This document shows positions 42,421 through 54,336 of a DNA stretch of 64,000 bases, piece by piece. The position numbers and the translations under genes are program-made. Position 1 is the first letter of the stretch; every line of letters starts with the position of its first letter. The notes beneath the pieces were generated by a model that saw only the letters and a program-made list of their open reading frames with translations, was not told where the DNA came from and did no database searches. The DNA comes from Setoptus koraiensis (taxonomy: Eukaryota > Arthropoda), in the NCBI GenBank assembly GCA_048013815.1, contig CM106586.1:2542001-2606000 (forward strand), read 5' to 3'.

Positions 42421-42669
42421 CTATTCATCGTTGATGAAGTCATTGGGGTTCTTTCTAGAGGCCCTTTCTTCTTCTTGCTTCATGTAGATGTAGACCATCG
42501 AGTAAAATGCCAATGGCGGTAGGATGAATGGGGCGTTGAATCTGACCTCGTTGACCACATTCTTCAGAGAATCTCGCCAGAAATTTGGGAAGGCCTTTTG
42601 CTCATAACTAGAAACACGATGGTAAATAATGTTTCGCATATAATAGAGATTTCCAAATCTTTTGCCCAT
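42421..42669 (-). CDS. UQCRQ: cytochrome bc1 complex subunit 8 (UQCRQ/QCR8)
   Basis: Single exon, 82 aa, the family's usual length. The start M-G-K-x-F-G-N-L-x-x-M-R, the middle Y-E-Q-K-A-F-P, the single transmembrane helix (about residues 45-65) and the end E-E-x-x-R-x-x-R-K-N-P all match UQCRQ of animals. The protein is a small nuclear-encoded subunit of respiratory complex III in the inner mitochondrial membrane and contacts cytochrome b. It is transcribed towards the 440-aa protein on the left. Confidence 0.93.
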   Translation of the reverse strand: MGKRFGNLYYMRNIIYHRVSSYEQKAFPNFWRDSLKNVVNEVRFNAPFILPPLAFYSMVYIYMKQEEERASRKNPNDFINDE

Positions 42670-45600
42670 ATTTTCTTAATGTTGCCTTGCGAGACTGTCC
42701 CTGTTAGGTGTCCTTTGAGCTCAAGTTCAATATATAAATTAAATAAAATGATCGTAAATAATTAGATTGAATACATTGACAACTCTAACTGGATTTTGCA
42801 GCTGATTGAAAGATATATTCTGAAGTAGTAGCTTGTGGAGGTCTGCGAAACACGGTAGAGACTGCTTGTGTTCATTCATAAGTGAACAATTTTTTATTGG
42901 CTGTACTGCATTTATCCACATACTTTTCTCATTCTAATCTGGTATGAGCGATGTTTGACTATTATTTGGACACCTTCAGTGACCTTCTTGGGCAGCCAGT
43001 GAGTGTGCGCAAACAATCGTGAAAAAAGAAAAGGCGCGAATACGTTTCGCAAAGCTGTGAATTGAGACCACAAATAGCTTTTTATCGGGTAAATGCTTGT
43101 GAATTGCAATCCTAAGCTCACAATTGAAGCGTTTAACAAATGAATGATAAGTCAAATTCAGCTATCTTTCACGAATCATAAGGTAACAAAAAAGATGGCC
43201 CAATGACGATAGACACAACTGCACACAATGATAGTGATTAAACTGTGAGGATGCGATATTACGAATGCGTTGTCCTGACAAGATGGAGCCATAAAAGTGA
43301 CTAGAAAGACAATGTTACTATGGAAACGGCAACTCTTCTATCATGACAACATAAGTATTGCCTCTTAAAAGAAAAACAACCGATATATCACACAGCTTCT
43401 GTTTCACAACTCTTTGTGATAGAAAAATCTTTTCAACATAACAGGTACATTTTAAGTACATTTCAGTCAATTATAATGATAATCACAAGACAGATTATCT
43501 GAGGATAATCTGTTGTTATGATACGAACAACCATTGAGTCAGATGTTATTTTGATGGTATTTACAATTGCAAGACAGGTCATGTAATGACCTGGGGACCT
43601 ACTTGTTGCTATACTTTGGAGACTGTTTAGCCATACGTGAAAACAAAGAAGAGCGTACTCAAATCGTGCTAAAATGTTTTTCGCTTCATAATGAGATATG
43701 ATTATGATGCACAGGCCACAAAGATGGGAAAGTATGCGATATTTTCAAGTTCGTCTATATTGAACGTAAATACATTGTTCGGTCATGCTTAGTTTCCAAA
43801 CAATTCTATATCTTGTGTACTCCATTCGGAAACAACCTTTTCGGAGGCTTACAATTATAACTCCTTCCATCTTACTATATCGTTAGACGGGACGCCGTTC
43901 CATCCTTCACTCAGATTTTCGACCTTTGAATTGACTTAGTCAGAGATCCATTGAATGGCTTAGAGCCCATCTTAAACATAAGAGGGTAGCAGAATATTCG
44001 CTATTGCGGAATCACCAATTGAAGGCTCTCTTCCGATCGTGGTGTGGTGAAATCTAATGTGAAGAATATTCTTAGAATTGAAACGGATATTCCCTTGAGT
44101 TCAAAGTTTGCTAAGATTCTAAATTGAGTGACAATTTTGCTGTTATCGCGTACGAAAATAGAAAAGAAAAAGAGTAAAGTGAACCAGATTATCGAGTTTT
44201 CGAAGTTTGAACACGGTGATTGGCAGTAATGACTCACTACTTACTAACTGTATCTCCAGTAACATCATATAAAATAGTTCTTGATAATGTGTACATTGAG
44301 TTGAAATCTTTTCCCTTGGAATTGTCTCTCCGAGGGAGGCTCTCTTTCTCTCCCACTTTTTAATTGACAAAAGTAGCTACCTGATTTCAACATGATAGAT
44401 TAGTTCCAGATATTCATTTCGAGATAAACAAAGCAGTTTGCTTTGCCTACTACTACAATGTATAGATTCATGAGCTTGTTGCCATTAGTTTTTGTTTGAC
44501 GAAAGACAGTGTAAGAAATATACCCGAGCAATGAACTAGCATAACAGGTATTTCACATTCATTGAGAAGCAACAGTAAGCGATAAACGAGTCGCTTTAGG
44601 CGGAATGAACTTCTCTTGCTCATAACAATGTATTCGAGCGCCCGTCATGCTTGCTTTTAGCTCTTGAATCTGTAGATTCCCATATATAATTGGCTGTGTT
44701 TCCATCATAGAATTGGGATAATAATGAAGTCCGGAACTAAACGAAATTAACTTTCTATTATTAGTCTTGCTGATTGGCCAATATCACAGTTGTCTTTCAC
44801 TTGACTCTCGAGTGTCTTGGTTCGATAGGTAAGACTGGCTAGTGATAGATTTTTCTCCAAACCGAATCCGATTAAAAGTCGTCAATTCTAGTATAGCGAA
44901 ACATTGTCCATTTCCTTGTTACATAATGACTGTGTAGATATCTATTATATGTATATATCAATCAGCTATCCCCCTCATACTCATATCTTCTCTTAGCGCC
45001 TTTCGTCTGTAGCATTTACTCTTTAGTATGTTAAGGCTAAAATTTCGACGATTCTCTCAGGCGATGTATAAATATATTCTCGAGGGGATATAATCTAGTT
45101 CTCGGATAGAGAGAGAGGAATAGAGTGTGCTGATGGAAATTTCATTTCATTAATTGTACCCATATAGTGTTAGTCCGCCTGTTCAGTGTCCTGCAGAAAT
45201 GAATATGCCAAGTTTAGGCCCAGCCTTTGTTTGTTGAACGTTTACACTCTCAACGATTAATGAATCAAATCAAACGTGTCGCTACTAGAATTAAGGAGTG
45301 TGAACACAAGAAAATAATGATTCTACTCTGATTCTTCCAGTAAAACAAAAATCATGAGAGACACTTTGCATCCAATATAGACACAAATGACAACCGAAAT
45401 CCAGCTTCATTTATGACTACGTGCCAGAAGTGAAATCAGATCAGATAGAGTTGGACTCGATATAAGAAGGTTATCAGGTAACAGAGGGGCATCTGTACAC
45501 AACCAGGAAGTAACGTAATTATTTATAATCAATTGAAGGTCATTTGTTATCAACTTGTTTGTATTTGAGAATAATATTATTGTTATGATCTCGTTGATTA

Positions 45601-48242
45601 GATGCATATTTTACAAACGTCAGTTCAAATTAATCACCAGTTAAATGAAGAATGAAGCGCAAAATCGTCAAGATTGTACCAACATTAATCAACGCCGCTT
45701 AGAAGGGATCCGCATTCTCTGAATGCTATAAAATAATATACAGTGAAAGTACCCTAAGAGACGAAAATTTTTGAGAAAGTAGCAATTGATGTAACTGAAA
45801 ATCAAGAACAGCACTAACAGCAAGTGCAACTAAATTTTTTTGCCCGGCGAACTTCGTGCTAAATCTTCAATCAAGATAATTGAAACAGTTGATAGTGATC
45901 GAGAATATTCGCTCGATTCATCATGTCTATTCATCAACAATCCATCACGTGTGCGCTAATGGACTTCGTTGGAGAATATTCACACACATTCACCTTCTAG
46001 CGACATCAAGCAATCACTCACAATGACTTACTTCAATGAAGAAGGAGACATAGCATAAAATCACACCAACTTAAAACTGAATATCCACCTGTTTATTTAT
46101 TACAATCACTATAATTTGTTCCTCGGCTTAGGAGTTTAGTTCCAATCGAGTTGCGTAATAGAACTTGCTCAACGGTAAGGCTCTCTTATATCGTTTCTAG
46201 TTGATTGATGCTAGCCATGACAGTGCACTTTCTTCGGCTCTCGCATATTTTTTTCAAATTAGCCAAGGCGGCGCAATTGATTCGTCTTGTAATACAAGAC
46301 TTGTTGCATGCTCAACCGAATCAAAATAAATAAACATAACTCTGCATCACATCTGCTTCTAACAATTGTAAACACGCTCTGCGCGATCCTGGCGGGAAAA
46401 TACGCAGCAGCCAAAAGCACACATTGTGACGAGCTGATGAATCCGTTTCTATCAAGTTGATGCTAGTGAAAGTGATAGTTTCAGGGCCATCTTTTCTTCG
46501 TCAGTCGGTATTATGTGACCATGATCACACATTCAACTGGATCATTCATCGGTCACGTTCGAAAAGTTATTGATTTCCCATGACTGATTCACCATCATGA
46601 TGCGTGATTCATGCTTATTGGTATCTCTGACTGATGAATTCGAACTAGACACAACCATGTAGATCACAGAAAGAGCATTGTTATTATCATTACCGTATAT
46701 TCTAGTGACATTTTTTTGCTGCTCAATTGTTTTGCACGTTCAATAAGCAACAACTGTTGATCTATCGAGGACCGATCATAGGGATGAAGACCCTCCGCCC
46801 TAACCGAGAGCAAAAGTGCGAAAAAATTTTCGGAATCAATTACCTTCAGTTCCATTAACAATTACGATTAACTCCTAGAACTTATCTTCGTCATCTCCAC
46901 CTGTTTGCCAGACAGGCATGTTAGAAAAGAAATGATTCCGATCCTTTAAGAGTTGATTAAGTATAGATAGTCTAGAATTGATTTGACTCAAAGTACCATG
47001 GTACCAGAGAAAACCACCATACAGTTTGATAGAACATGTGAGAGTTGATGGAACTGAAAAATTTTTCGACTGTCAAAATTCAATAAGAGACTTTTTAAAT
47101 TAGTTGACTCTAAAATGAGTTGTGTCACTTTGGCTGATTTATTTCCCTGACATCACATCGAAATGTTTTGCAGACATCCTTATCTGGGGTCATAAACATT
47201 TTATCTACATATCATTAGATACAACCAATATACTTAATTAAATGTAGCATCATTGCCGTCCGTCATGTTCGATTGATGTTGACAAATCAAAATTACAAAA
47301 ATTCTCTGGCGGAAAATCTTAGAACAATCACCATTAGTCAAATGAAAAGTCGTTTCAATTCAAGCCTACCTCATCTAAGTTCCTCTGCTTGGCATGAGCA
47401 GTGTCGTTGTTACTCGTCGAAGATTACTGGTATTGCATAAGTTTTCGTGATGATGATGAAACTCCTATCAAGATAGCAACTTTTTATTAATATGTAAAGA
47501 AACTACATCCAGCTTTTTTCTTGTTTCATCCCCCTTTTTTCTAGCAGTTTCACAAAATACTGGATTTTTGAACAAGACACTCATTCTAATCAGTGTTCCG
47601 CTGGCGATAAGCTGAGAACACAAGCACACACTTACAAGAATATGTTTGTTTGATATCTAGCTATCTAAACGAATCTGTTTAAATCTGTACAAACAACAAA
47701 TTCATTCAAGGCTCACATTTGCTAGTTTAGAAAAATTACTCTCTAAACTTGAAGTCTGTTTTCAGCTAAGAATCCCCTTCAATTTGTTTTAAATGCCTGT
47801 AGATAGATTGTTTAATCTTCGTCAGCTTGACAGCTCTTGAGGCATAAAGTCTATTGTATTTAAACGTCACCAAGTTCAAGTTCAAGATCAAAACAAACAA
47901 TTGATTTCCAGATTCAAGAGCAATCAACAAAGTCCATCACGTTTCGAGCAGTCAGAAAACATTGAAAAATAAATGTTCAGAGAAACACTTTCTAACAATA
48001 GAATCTTGCCTGACCAATAACACTTGAGATTTAATGTTGAAAGAAACTCAAGCAGTCCGATGATCATCACGATATCATTCATTCTCATTTAGTCCCAGTC
48101 ATCAGCTCATCTGCAATTAACCTGCTATGTGAGGGCAATAAACTTTTCCAGCCGTCGATAAGACTTCATATCTGATAATTCATAAATCAGACAGAGATAT
48201 ATCATCATAACTCTCATTGTAATTTGAATAATTTGGTTGCAG
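42670..48242. other. gene-poor interval
   Basis: About 5.6 kb without a supported gene, RNA or mobile element. Frames are short and AT-rich. A 65-codon - strand frame at 46664-46861 is the best of them but has no recognised motif. The left part may hold the UQCRQ promoter. The right part probably holds upstream exons or the promoter of the ABC transporter, whose first visible exon begins at an acceptor at 48242. Confidence 0.5.
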
Positions 48243-48313
48243 AACAAAAGAAATCAATTATACGGCATACAGCAAACGTAACTGATCGTCGGCAACTATT
48301 AATCTTCAACAAC

Positions 48314-51300
48314 ATGGAAAATAAACAAATAATTGATATGAATTTGAAGAGCCCAGAAGTTCGATTGATAAAATATCAGACCTTTGAAAGGGCCAACAGT
48401 GATATATTATCTAGCGATGGACAATTTAAACCAAACACCGATGCTTGGTACGAAAATAAGGCCTTCCAATTCAAGGCTGACAATGACAATCAGGACCAGC
48501 CTGAAGCGAATGATGACAAAACTAAACATAGTTTCCATGGTTTCAATTTAGCTAGCGACAAAAAGTCTATCGATTTGCCAAAGTACTATACCGCTGACAG
48601 CGATGGATCTTTCATCATAGATGCTGATGGTGATGAAACATACAAAATAAATGAATCAGTTTTATTCTCGTCGAAACATCGACAGAAACAATGCAATAAA
48701 GAACGCACTCTAAATCCCGATTCTTTCGAGATTGTATGGCGCGATTTAAGTTTTGAAGTTGATGAGACCGCCACTTTCACAGGAAGTGTCAAACAACTTA
48801 AGAGTAAGCTAGCCTCAGCATTCTGTTTATCGTCATTCTCTCATCAGGATATTCCATCAGACGAGCACAGGTCAAAATCAAGCTCAGATGCAGTAAAGAG
48901 AACATCTCCAGCAAACTCGACAATTTCAGAAATACCTTTTGCTGAGCATCATGTGGAAGCCCGCTCAACAGATTCATTACCACCTAAAAAACAATTGAGA
49001 CACAATACTCCTAACAAACTTAGAGTGATATTTAAACACCTCAATGGTTATATAAGATCCGGGGAAGTTACAGCCATTCTGGGACCATCGGGTGCCGGAA
49101 AGACATCTTTGTTGAATGCATTGACTGGTGCGACAGTTGGCTATCAGGGCAAAGTTGACATAGTAGGAGGTCAAAAACGAAAGATGAGAATGTCAATTAT
49201 ACCACAGAAAGATTACTTAGTGGAGACATTGACAGTGAAAGAGAATCTGCTATTCGCCAGCAAGATCAAGAATCACAAAAAGAACTTTGATCATGAAGCG
49301 AATATAGAGAAGGTAAGTTTATTGAATTCAAATTTGTAAGACTTACATGCTAAACGCTTCTAGATTATGATACATAAATTCATATCTTTGTATTACTTTT
49401 CAACTAGGTGATCGATATGCTGAACCTGAGAACTTGTATTAATGCCATGTCAGGTAACATTTCCGGAGGAGAACACAAACGAGTATCGATAGCTCAGGAA
49501 CTGTTATCCAAGCCAGATCTGTTGATTCTAGACGAACCAACATCTGGCCTGGATTCTCTTAATTGTAAAAAGCTTATCATGACATTGCAGGACCTTATTC
49601 GATCCTCTAATGAGGGACTGATCAGTCCTATCGCAATTGTGCTGACTATCCATCAGCCTGAGATTGATGTCTATCATTTGTTTGATCATGTGTACTTCAT
49701 GGCGCGTAAAGGTTTGGTTATATTTGATGGTCCCCCGAGCGATGCCATGAATATAGTAAGACAGCACAGTGGCATAGATCAGAGCATAACAGATTCGGTG
49801 TATAGTCCGGCAAATTATCTGATAGAGATAGCATCTGAAGAATACGGGCAACAGCCCATAGACAATTTGGGAAACTATCAGCGAGTTCATTTCAACGAAC
49901 AAAGAGGTGCAACAATGGACTCTCTTGACCAAGCAACAGATGGAAAATTGATTAAACGATCAATCTTGAATTTACAACAGCAAGCTCCTAGCCAGAATGA
50001 CACAGTTATCGTGTCCGTGGACAAGCTCAAAATGGATAAGAACATTCGAATGGAATCACCCATTGCAGGAACACGAGCTCCACCTTCAATAGGATCAAGC
50101 CTTTCTCCGTCATTCAATCAAATCATCAGTAGTAACTCAACAAGCGAGCACGCGTTTGTGAGAGATAGAAGATTGAATGCAATAGCGAACCATAACGGTC
50201 ATTTTTGGAGACATGTAAGACTGTTGGCCAAGAGAGCTTTTGTATCAACACTAAGAGACCCACTGTTGACCACAACCACTGCCTTGTTCCATACGATAAT
50301 TCCCTTTGTAATGTATGCGGTGTACTCACCAAAGACAGGCACTGCTAATGCCTGCCCTATAATTGAACGAGAATTGGATACTATGACTTTGATTAGAAAT
50401 GAAACATCTCAGAGATTGCATCAATTACAAGAAGATTTTATCGTGACACTAGAGGCGTCCACTATGTTCTTCTTAATTGTGTATGCTTTCTCCATGTGTT
50501 CGATATCCATAGCAGCATTATCGTTCCCATTGAATATGCACATCACACTGAAAGAATACAAGAATGGTTGGTACTCCATGTCAAGTTATGTACTGGCTAG
50601 AACTATAGCGAACATTCCCTTTGAGACTATATTTCCAATGGTCAGCTTATGCATGGTATACCCACTACTGGGCCATCCAAGCTCCTATTTAGAGTGGCGT
50701 ATGTTAGCAATAGCAGTGGTAGCAGCATTCATTTCTATGATTGCAACCGCTCAAGGATTACTATTTGGAGCAATTTTTATGGACAGTGTCCAATCGGCAA
50801 CGTTTATGGCAAACGCTTCAACATTACCATTGATATTACTATCAGGTTTCACTGCGAGAATAAATCATATGCCGAAAATTCTACAGTACATCAGTTGGGG
50901 TTCCATGTACAAGTATGCTAGCGATGCAATGGGTATCATAAGATTCGGTTACGGTCAATGTCCATGTGACGAAAAGATGGACAAGTACATCAGAGAGGTA
51001 CGACCACGTCTCACTGGAGTACCAGACAACGTGAAGTCAATGTTCAATTTCTACCTCACCAACGGAATGGCCGATGCAAACCCAACGAACTATGCCGATG
51101 ACGATTATGAGAGTTATGCCGATGATAACTCAACAACATCAGTAATGAATAATGCTACTTCAATTGTGTCAGACATGGTGACGACAATAGCACCATTGTG
51201 GTCGGCCGGTACCGACGATGCCGTAGATCGTGAAGCTCTAACGAGATCTCTCGTACGTTCGAACAAAGTGCTGGTGATGAATTCTACAATGAGCGCAGCG

Positions 51301-51546
51301 CTAATTAAACAGATCGAGGATGGTGAAATAGACGTATTCGAGGAGATGGCCGGGCTATTTTCACGAGCATTGGCCTACGGCGAAGAGATCAATTCTTGCG
51401 AGGATGTTCGTTCGCAGTTGCTAAAGACAGGAATGCCTCCAGATCATTATCTTCCTTACATATTTGGTTGTATGGTGTGCTTGTTAATCTCACTAAGACT
51501 CATACTTTTCGTTGTGGTAAAATACAAAATCCAAAGTCGAATGTGA
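48314..51546 (+). CDS. ABCG-family half-transporter
   Basis: Two coding exons, 48314-49312 and 49408-51546 (AAG|GTAAGT ... ACTAG|GTG), give 1045 aa from the first ATG. The first visible exon actually opens at 48243 after TTGCAG, so a non-coding or coding exon may precede it. Order: ~230 polar residues; nucleotide-binding domain with Walker A GPSGAGKTS (about 257-265), Q-loop I-P-Q-K-D, signature I-S-G-G-E (351-355), Walker B L-L-I-L-D-E-P (371-377) and H-loop I-H-Q-P; a ~150-residue Ser/Gln-rich linker; then six membrane helices. There is a long extracellular loop of about 150 residues with N-glycosylation-type sites before the last helix. NBD-first order and G-subfamily motifs place it with white/ABCG lipid, pigment-precursor or xenobiotic exporters, which work as dimers. 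The long N-terminus and last loop make it about 350-400 residues larger than usual. AATAAA at 51641-51646. Confidence 0.92.
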
Positions 51547-51640
51547 AGATAACACACACCATAAAGTGAGATAATACTATTTAATAATATACTACTGCTA
51601 CTACTACCTTTGTATATTGGTATATCGGTATAAGTTAAAT

Positions 51641-51646
51641 AATAAA
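51641..51646 (+). terminator. AATAAA polyadenylation signal of the ABCG gene
   Basis: First AATAAA after the stop codon, 95 bp downstream. Confidence 0.6.
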
Positions 51647-52167
51647 CAAACAAACAAGGAAAATATCTACTTGATACCTCATGTTTTGTTGTTAATATTA
51701 TACAAACAATGTGAAGATAATCTTCATGTCGTTGCACGCATCTTGTAATGGTGGCAACATAGCGCTCTAGTTAGACTTCTCTTGCACTCTGTTGCAAACT
51801 GTTGATTCCGCAAGAAATCGCGAGCCCATGATTCACCAATGAAAGCCACGCCATTAGTTACGTATTGTGTGCAATTGCGCCATTATTTTGAACAATGCGC
51901 GTGCGTATAGAGAACAGGAAAAGCTATCTTGATGAGCATATGTTTTTTGTTCATGCAGAATGCACCTTATGGGCGCTATTTTACATGAGCGAGCGATACG
52001 TTTAGTCATTCTCTTCAGTTACATAACTAATACGGCTGACGAAATAGTTTTTGTTGGCTAGATACGGCAGCACCGCCACTGCTACCATCATTATTTCTAC
52101 TAGAATTACTACCAATTATTACTATTATTATTTATCTAAATTCATTCTATCGCCCGTCAGACATAAA
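51647..52167. promoter_or_regulatory. intergenic region / APEX1-like 5' region
   Basis: No coding sequence. An in-frame extension of the endonuclease to 52051 exists but starts with TTG, not ATG, so this stretch is most likely 5' UTR and promoter. Confidence 0.4.
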
Positions 52168-53133
52168 ATGAAACGCAAGCGAGTCTATGATTCTCTAGAG
52201 CAGTGTCGTGCCAAAAAGAAGGAAGAGGATGACAAAAGTGCTTCAACGTCCAAAGAGGAAGAGGATAAACTGGACATTGAGGATTTCGTTGAATCACTCA
52301 AACATAGATCAGCCACAAAAACAGGTAGATTCCACGACACTTCATTGGATGGCGAACCAACAAATCTCAAAATAACCACTTGGAACATTAATGGTCTCAG
52401 GGCTTGGCTAACCAAAAGAAGTGGCCTAACTTTCTTAGCCGAAGATGACGCTGATATATTCTGCTTTCAAGAAACTAAATGTGCCAATAACAAAGTTCCT
52501 GCCGAAATTAAGACTGTAGAAGGTTATCATTGCTACTGGAATGGTTCAGATAATGGTCAAGCTGGTGTTGTGTGTTTCTCTAAAATAGAGCCCTCCGAAG
52601 TGAGCATGGGTATAGGTATTGAAATTTTTGATAAAGAGAATCGAACTATCACGCTTGGCTATGATAACTTTTATCTTGTCAACGCCTATGTACCTAATTC
52701 AGGTAGGCAACTTGTAAGATTAGACTTCCGTATGAAGTGGGATAGAGCGTTCCTAGAATATCTCAAAAAGTTAGACGAAAAAAAGCCCGTAATACTCTGT
52801 GGAGATCTCAATGTCAGTCATCAAGAAATAGATATTGCCAATCCTAAACAAAATATTAAAACCGCAGGCTTTACCATTGGAGAACGAGACAATTTCACCA
52901 GATTACTAAACTCAGGTTTTGTTGATACATATCGCATTTTAAATCCAGATAAGACAGGCGCTTACACCTTTTGGACCACAATGAAAAGGGATGCGCGTGA
53001 AAAAAACATTGGATGGCGTTTGGACTATTTTGTTTTATCGAAACGACTGATGAAGAAACTATGTGATTGCTGCATTCGTAATGAAGTTTTAGGCTCAGAC
53101 CACTGCCCGGTAACATTGTACTTGTCCATATAA
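52168..53133 (+). CDS. APEX1: AP endonuclease, APEX1/ExoIII family
   Basis: Single exon, 321 aa, close to human APEX1 (318). The start is the ATG at 52168 because no upstream in-frame ATG exists. The first ~65 residues are charged and lysine-rich (nuclear localisation type, K-R-K-R at 2-5), as in APEX1. The catalytic domain then shows W-N-I-N-G-L-R-A-W, Q-E-T-K-C (catalytic Glu about 102), A-Y-V-P-N-x-G-R, G-D-L-N-V-x-H (Asp213, Asn215), Y-T-F-W-T, W-R-L-D-Y-F and G-S-D-H-C-P-V (Asp311, His312). It cleaves the backbone 5' of abasic sites in base-excision repair. All catalytic residues are present. ATTAAA follows at 53159. Confidence 0.96.
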   Translation: MKRKRVYDSLEQCRAKKKEEDDKSASTSKEEEDKLDIEDFVESLKHRSATKTGRFHDTSLDGEPTNLKITTWNINGLRAWLTKRSGLTFLAEDDADIFCFQETKCANNKVPAEIKTVEGYHCYWNGSDNGQAGVVCFSKIEPSEVSMGIGIEIFDKENRTITLGYDNFYLVNAYVPNSGRQLVRLDFRMKWDRAFLEYLKKLDEKKPVILCGDLNVSHQEIDIANPKQNIKTAGFTIGERDNFTRLLNSGFVDTYRILNPDKTGAYTFWTTMKRDAREKNIGWRLDYFVLSKRLMKKLCDCCIRNEVLGSDHCPVTLYLSI

Positions 53134-53672
53134 TGCCATTTATCTATCGTGTTAGAACATTAAAAGAATAGCAAAACTCTACCGGTATGGTTAGTGACTC
53201 CTACATCTCGAGTTTGCAACTAGTTATTTCCGTTGATAAAAATGAACTGTCTAGAATAACGACTGATTTGGTTTGAAAAAAAAGTTCTGCCTGGTAGGCA
53301 AACAAAAACAATTTGTCAAGATCGTGATATTTCATATGTATTCTCTACCTTGTTTCTCGTACGATTCTCCCACTGCAAGTGTTCGGCATGGCTCGTGAAT
53401 GAGCGCGCCAAATTTTTGAAAAATAAAATATCACGCGCATGTGCGGACGGACAGGAAAAGAAGCATTTGTTTTATTCTGTCTGCGACTTGCACTCACGCC
53501 GCCGGTCTGGTTACTCGATTCTCTAAATTGTCTATCCTCAAGGATAATAACAGCCGGTAATTTAATTGATATTACTGATAATCACCACAAGTGTGTAGAA
53601 TTACTCAGCTTGGTCCGGAAATTTATTAAATCTCTCCTCATATTGTTGGAACAAAAATAATAATTATTCACA
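53134..53672. promoter_or_regulatory. intergenic / eL22 promoter and 5' UTR
   Basis: About 540 bp with an ATTAAA signal near its left end and no other gene. It should contain the eL22 promoter; no motif is distinctive. Confidence 0.4.
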
Positions 53673-54257
53673 ATGGTAAGTAGAGGACTGAATTTCACAA
53701 AATCTACCTCAATGAATTTTCATCTAGCACATGGACAGAGTGCGCGTAACAATTCTCTCTTCTTGGCATCGCTAACTAACTGACATTCTTTTATTTATAA
53801 TTTTCTTAAATATATCAATCCTCATGCAATAATAATGCAGCCGGCCACCGCCTCATCAAAAAAGGCTAACTCAAAGTTACCCGTTCAGAAGCAAGCTGGA
53901 AAAAAGAAGAAGGTAAACCTCAGGTATGTCATCGACTGCAGCAGGCCTGTTGAGGACGGAATCATGCAAGCCGACGATTTCGAAACCTATCTCAGATCCA
54001 GAATCAAAGTTAATGGAAGAACCAGCTCATCAGGCCAACCTAGATATTTCAAATTTGAAAGACAGAAGTACAAAATTATTGTCATGAGCGAGATACCCGT
54101 TTCAAAACGCTATCTGAAATATCTGACCAAGAAATACCTCAAGAAAAACAACCTGAGGGATTGGTTGAGGGTTGTTTCTGCATCTAAGGACAGCTATGAA
54201 CTTAGATACTACCAGATCAATAACGAAGAAGAAGATGACGAAGAGGAGGCCGAGTAA
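53673..54257 (+). CDS. RPL22: 60S ribosomal protein eL22 (RPL22)
   Basis: The main exon is 53841-54257, opened by ATGCAG|CC. The first coding exon appears to be only the start codon: ATG at 53673-53675, followed at once by GTAAGTAG. Joined, they give 139 aa starting M-P-A-T-A-S-S. An alternative is an unspliced start at the ATG at 53835 (141 aa with M-Q-P), but the strong donor directly after an ATG is a common ribosomal-protein gene layout and is preferred. Family motifs: [47 protein letters not shown], and the acidic tail. A structural protein of the large ribosomal subunit. AATAAA at 54295-54300. Confidence 0.95.
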
Positions 54258-54294
54258 ATAAAAAATGAATGTGCATATTTAGCGATATAACTAA

Positions 54295-54317
54295 AATAAA
54301 GTAATATGCAATTTATT
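54295..54317. terminator. opposed polyadenylation signals between eL22 and the ROS1-like gene
   Basis: AATAAA on the + strand (54295-54300) serves eL22. AATAAA on the - strand (54317-54312) lies 20 bp past the kinase stop codon. The two signals are about 12 bp apart, so the 3' UTRs must nearly touch or overlap. Confidence 0.6.
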
Positions 54318-54336
54318 TAAATGAATTCTGACCATG

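Noticed and set aside
44810-44840. tRNA B-box-like GGTTCGATAGG
   Set aside because: No matching A box or cloverleaf around it; no tRNA gene could be supported anywhere in the window.
46664-46861. 65-codon - strand frame in the gene-poor interval
   Set aside because: No recognisable motif, no clear flanking splice sites; could be chance.
48224-48313. Start of the ABC transporter at 48224
   Set aside because: The codon there is TTG and an acceptor (TTGCAG) lies at 48242, so this is intron plus exon start; the first ATG is at 48314.
52051-52167. N-terminal 39-residue extension of the AP endonuclease that could look like a mitochondrial targeting peptide
   Set aside because: The extension begins with TTG and has no in-frame ATG; the ATG at 52168 gives a protein of normal APEX1 length.
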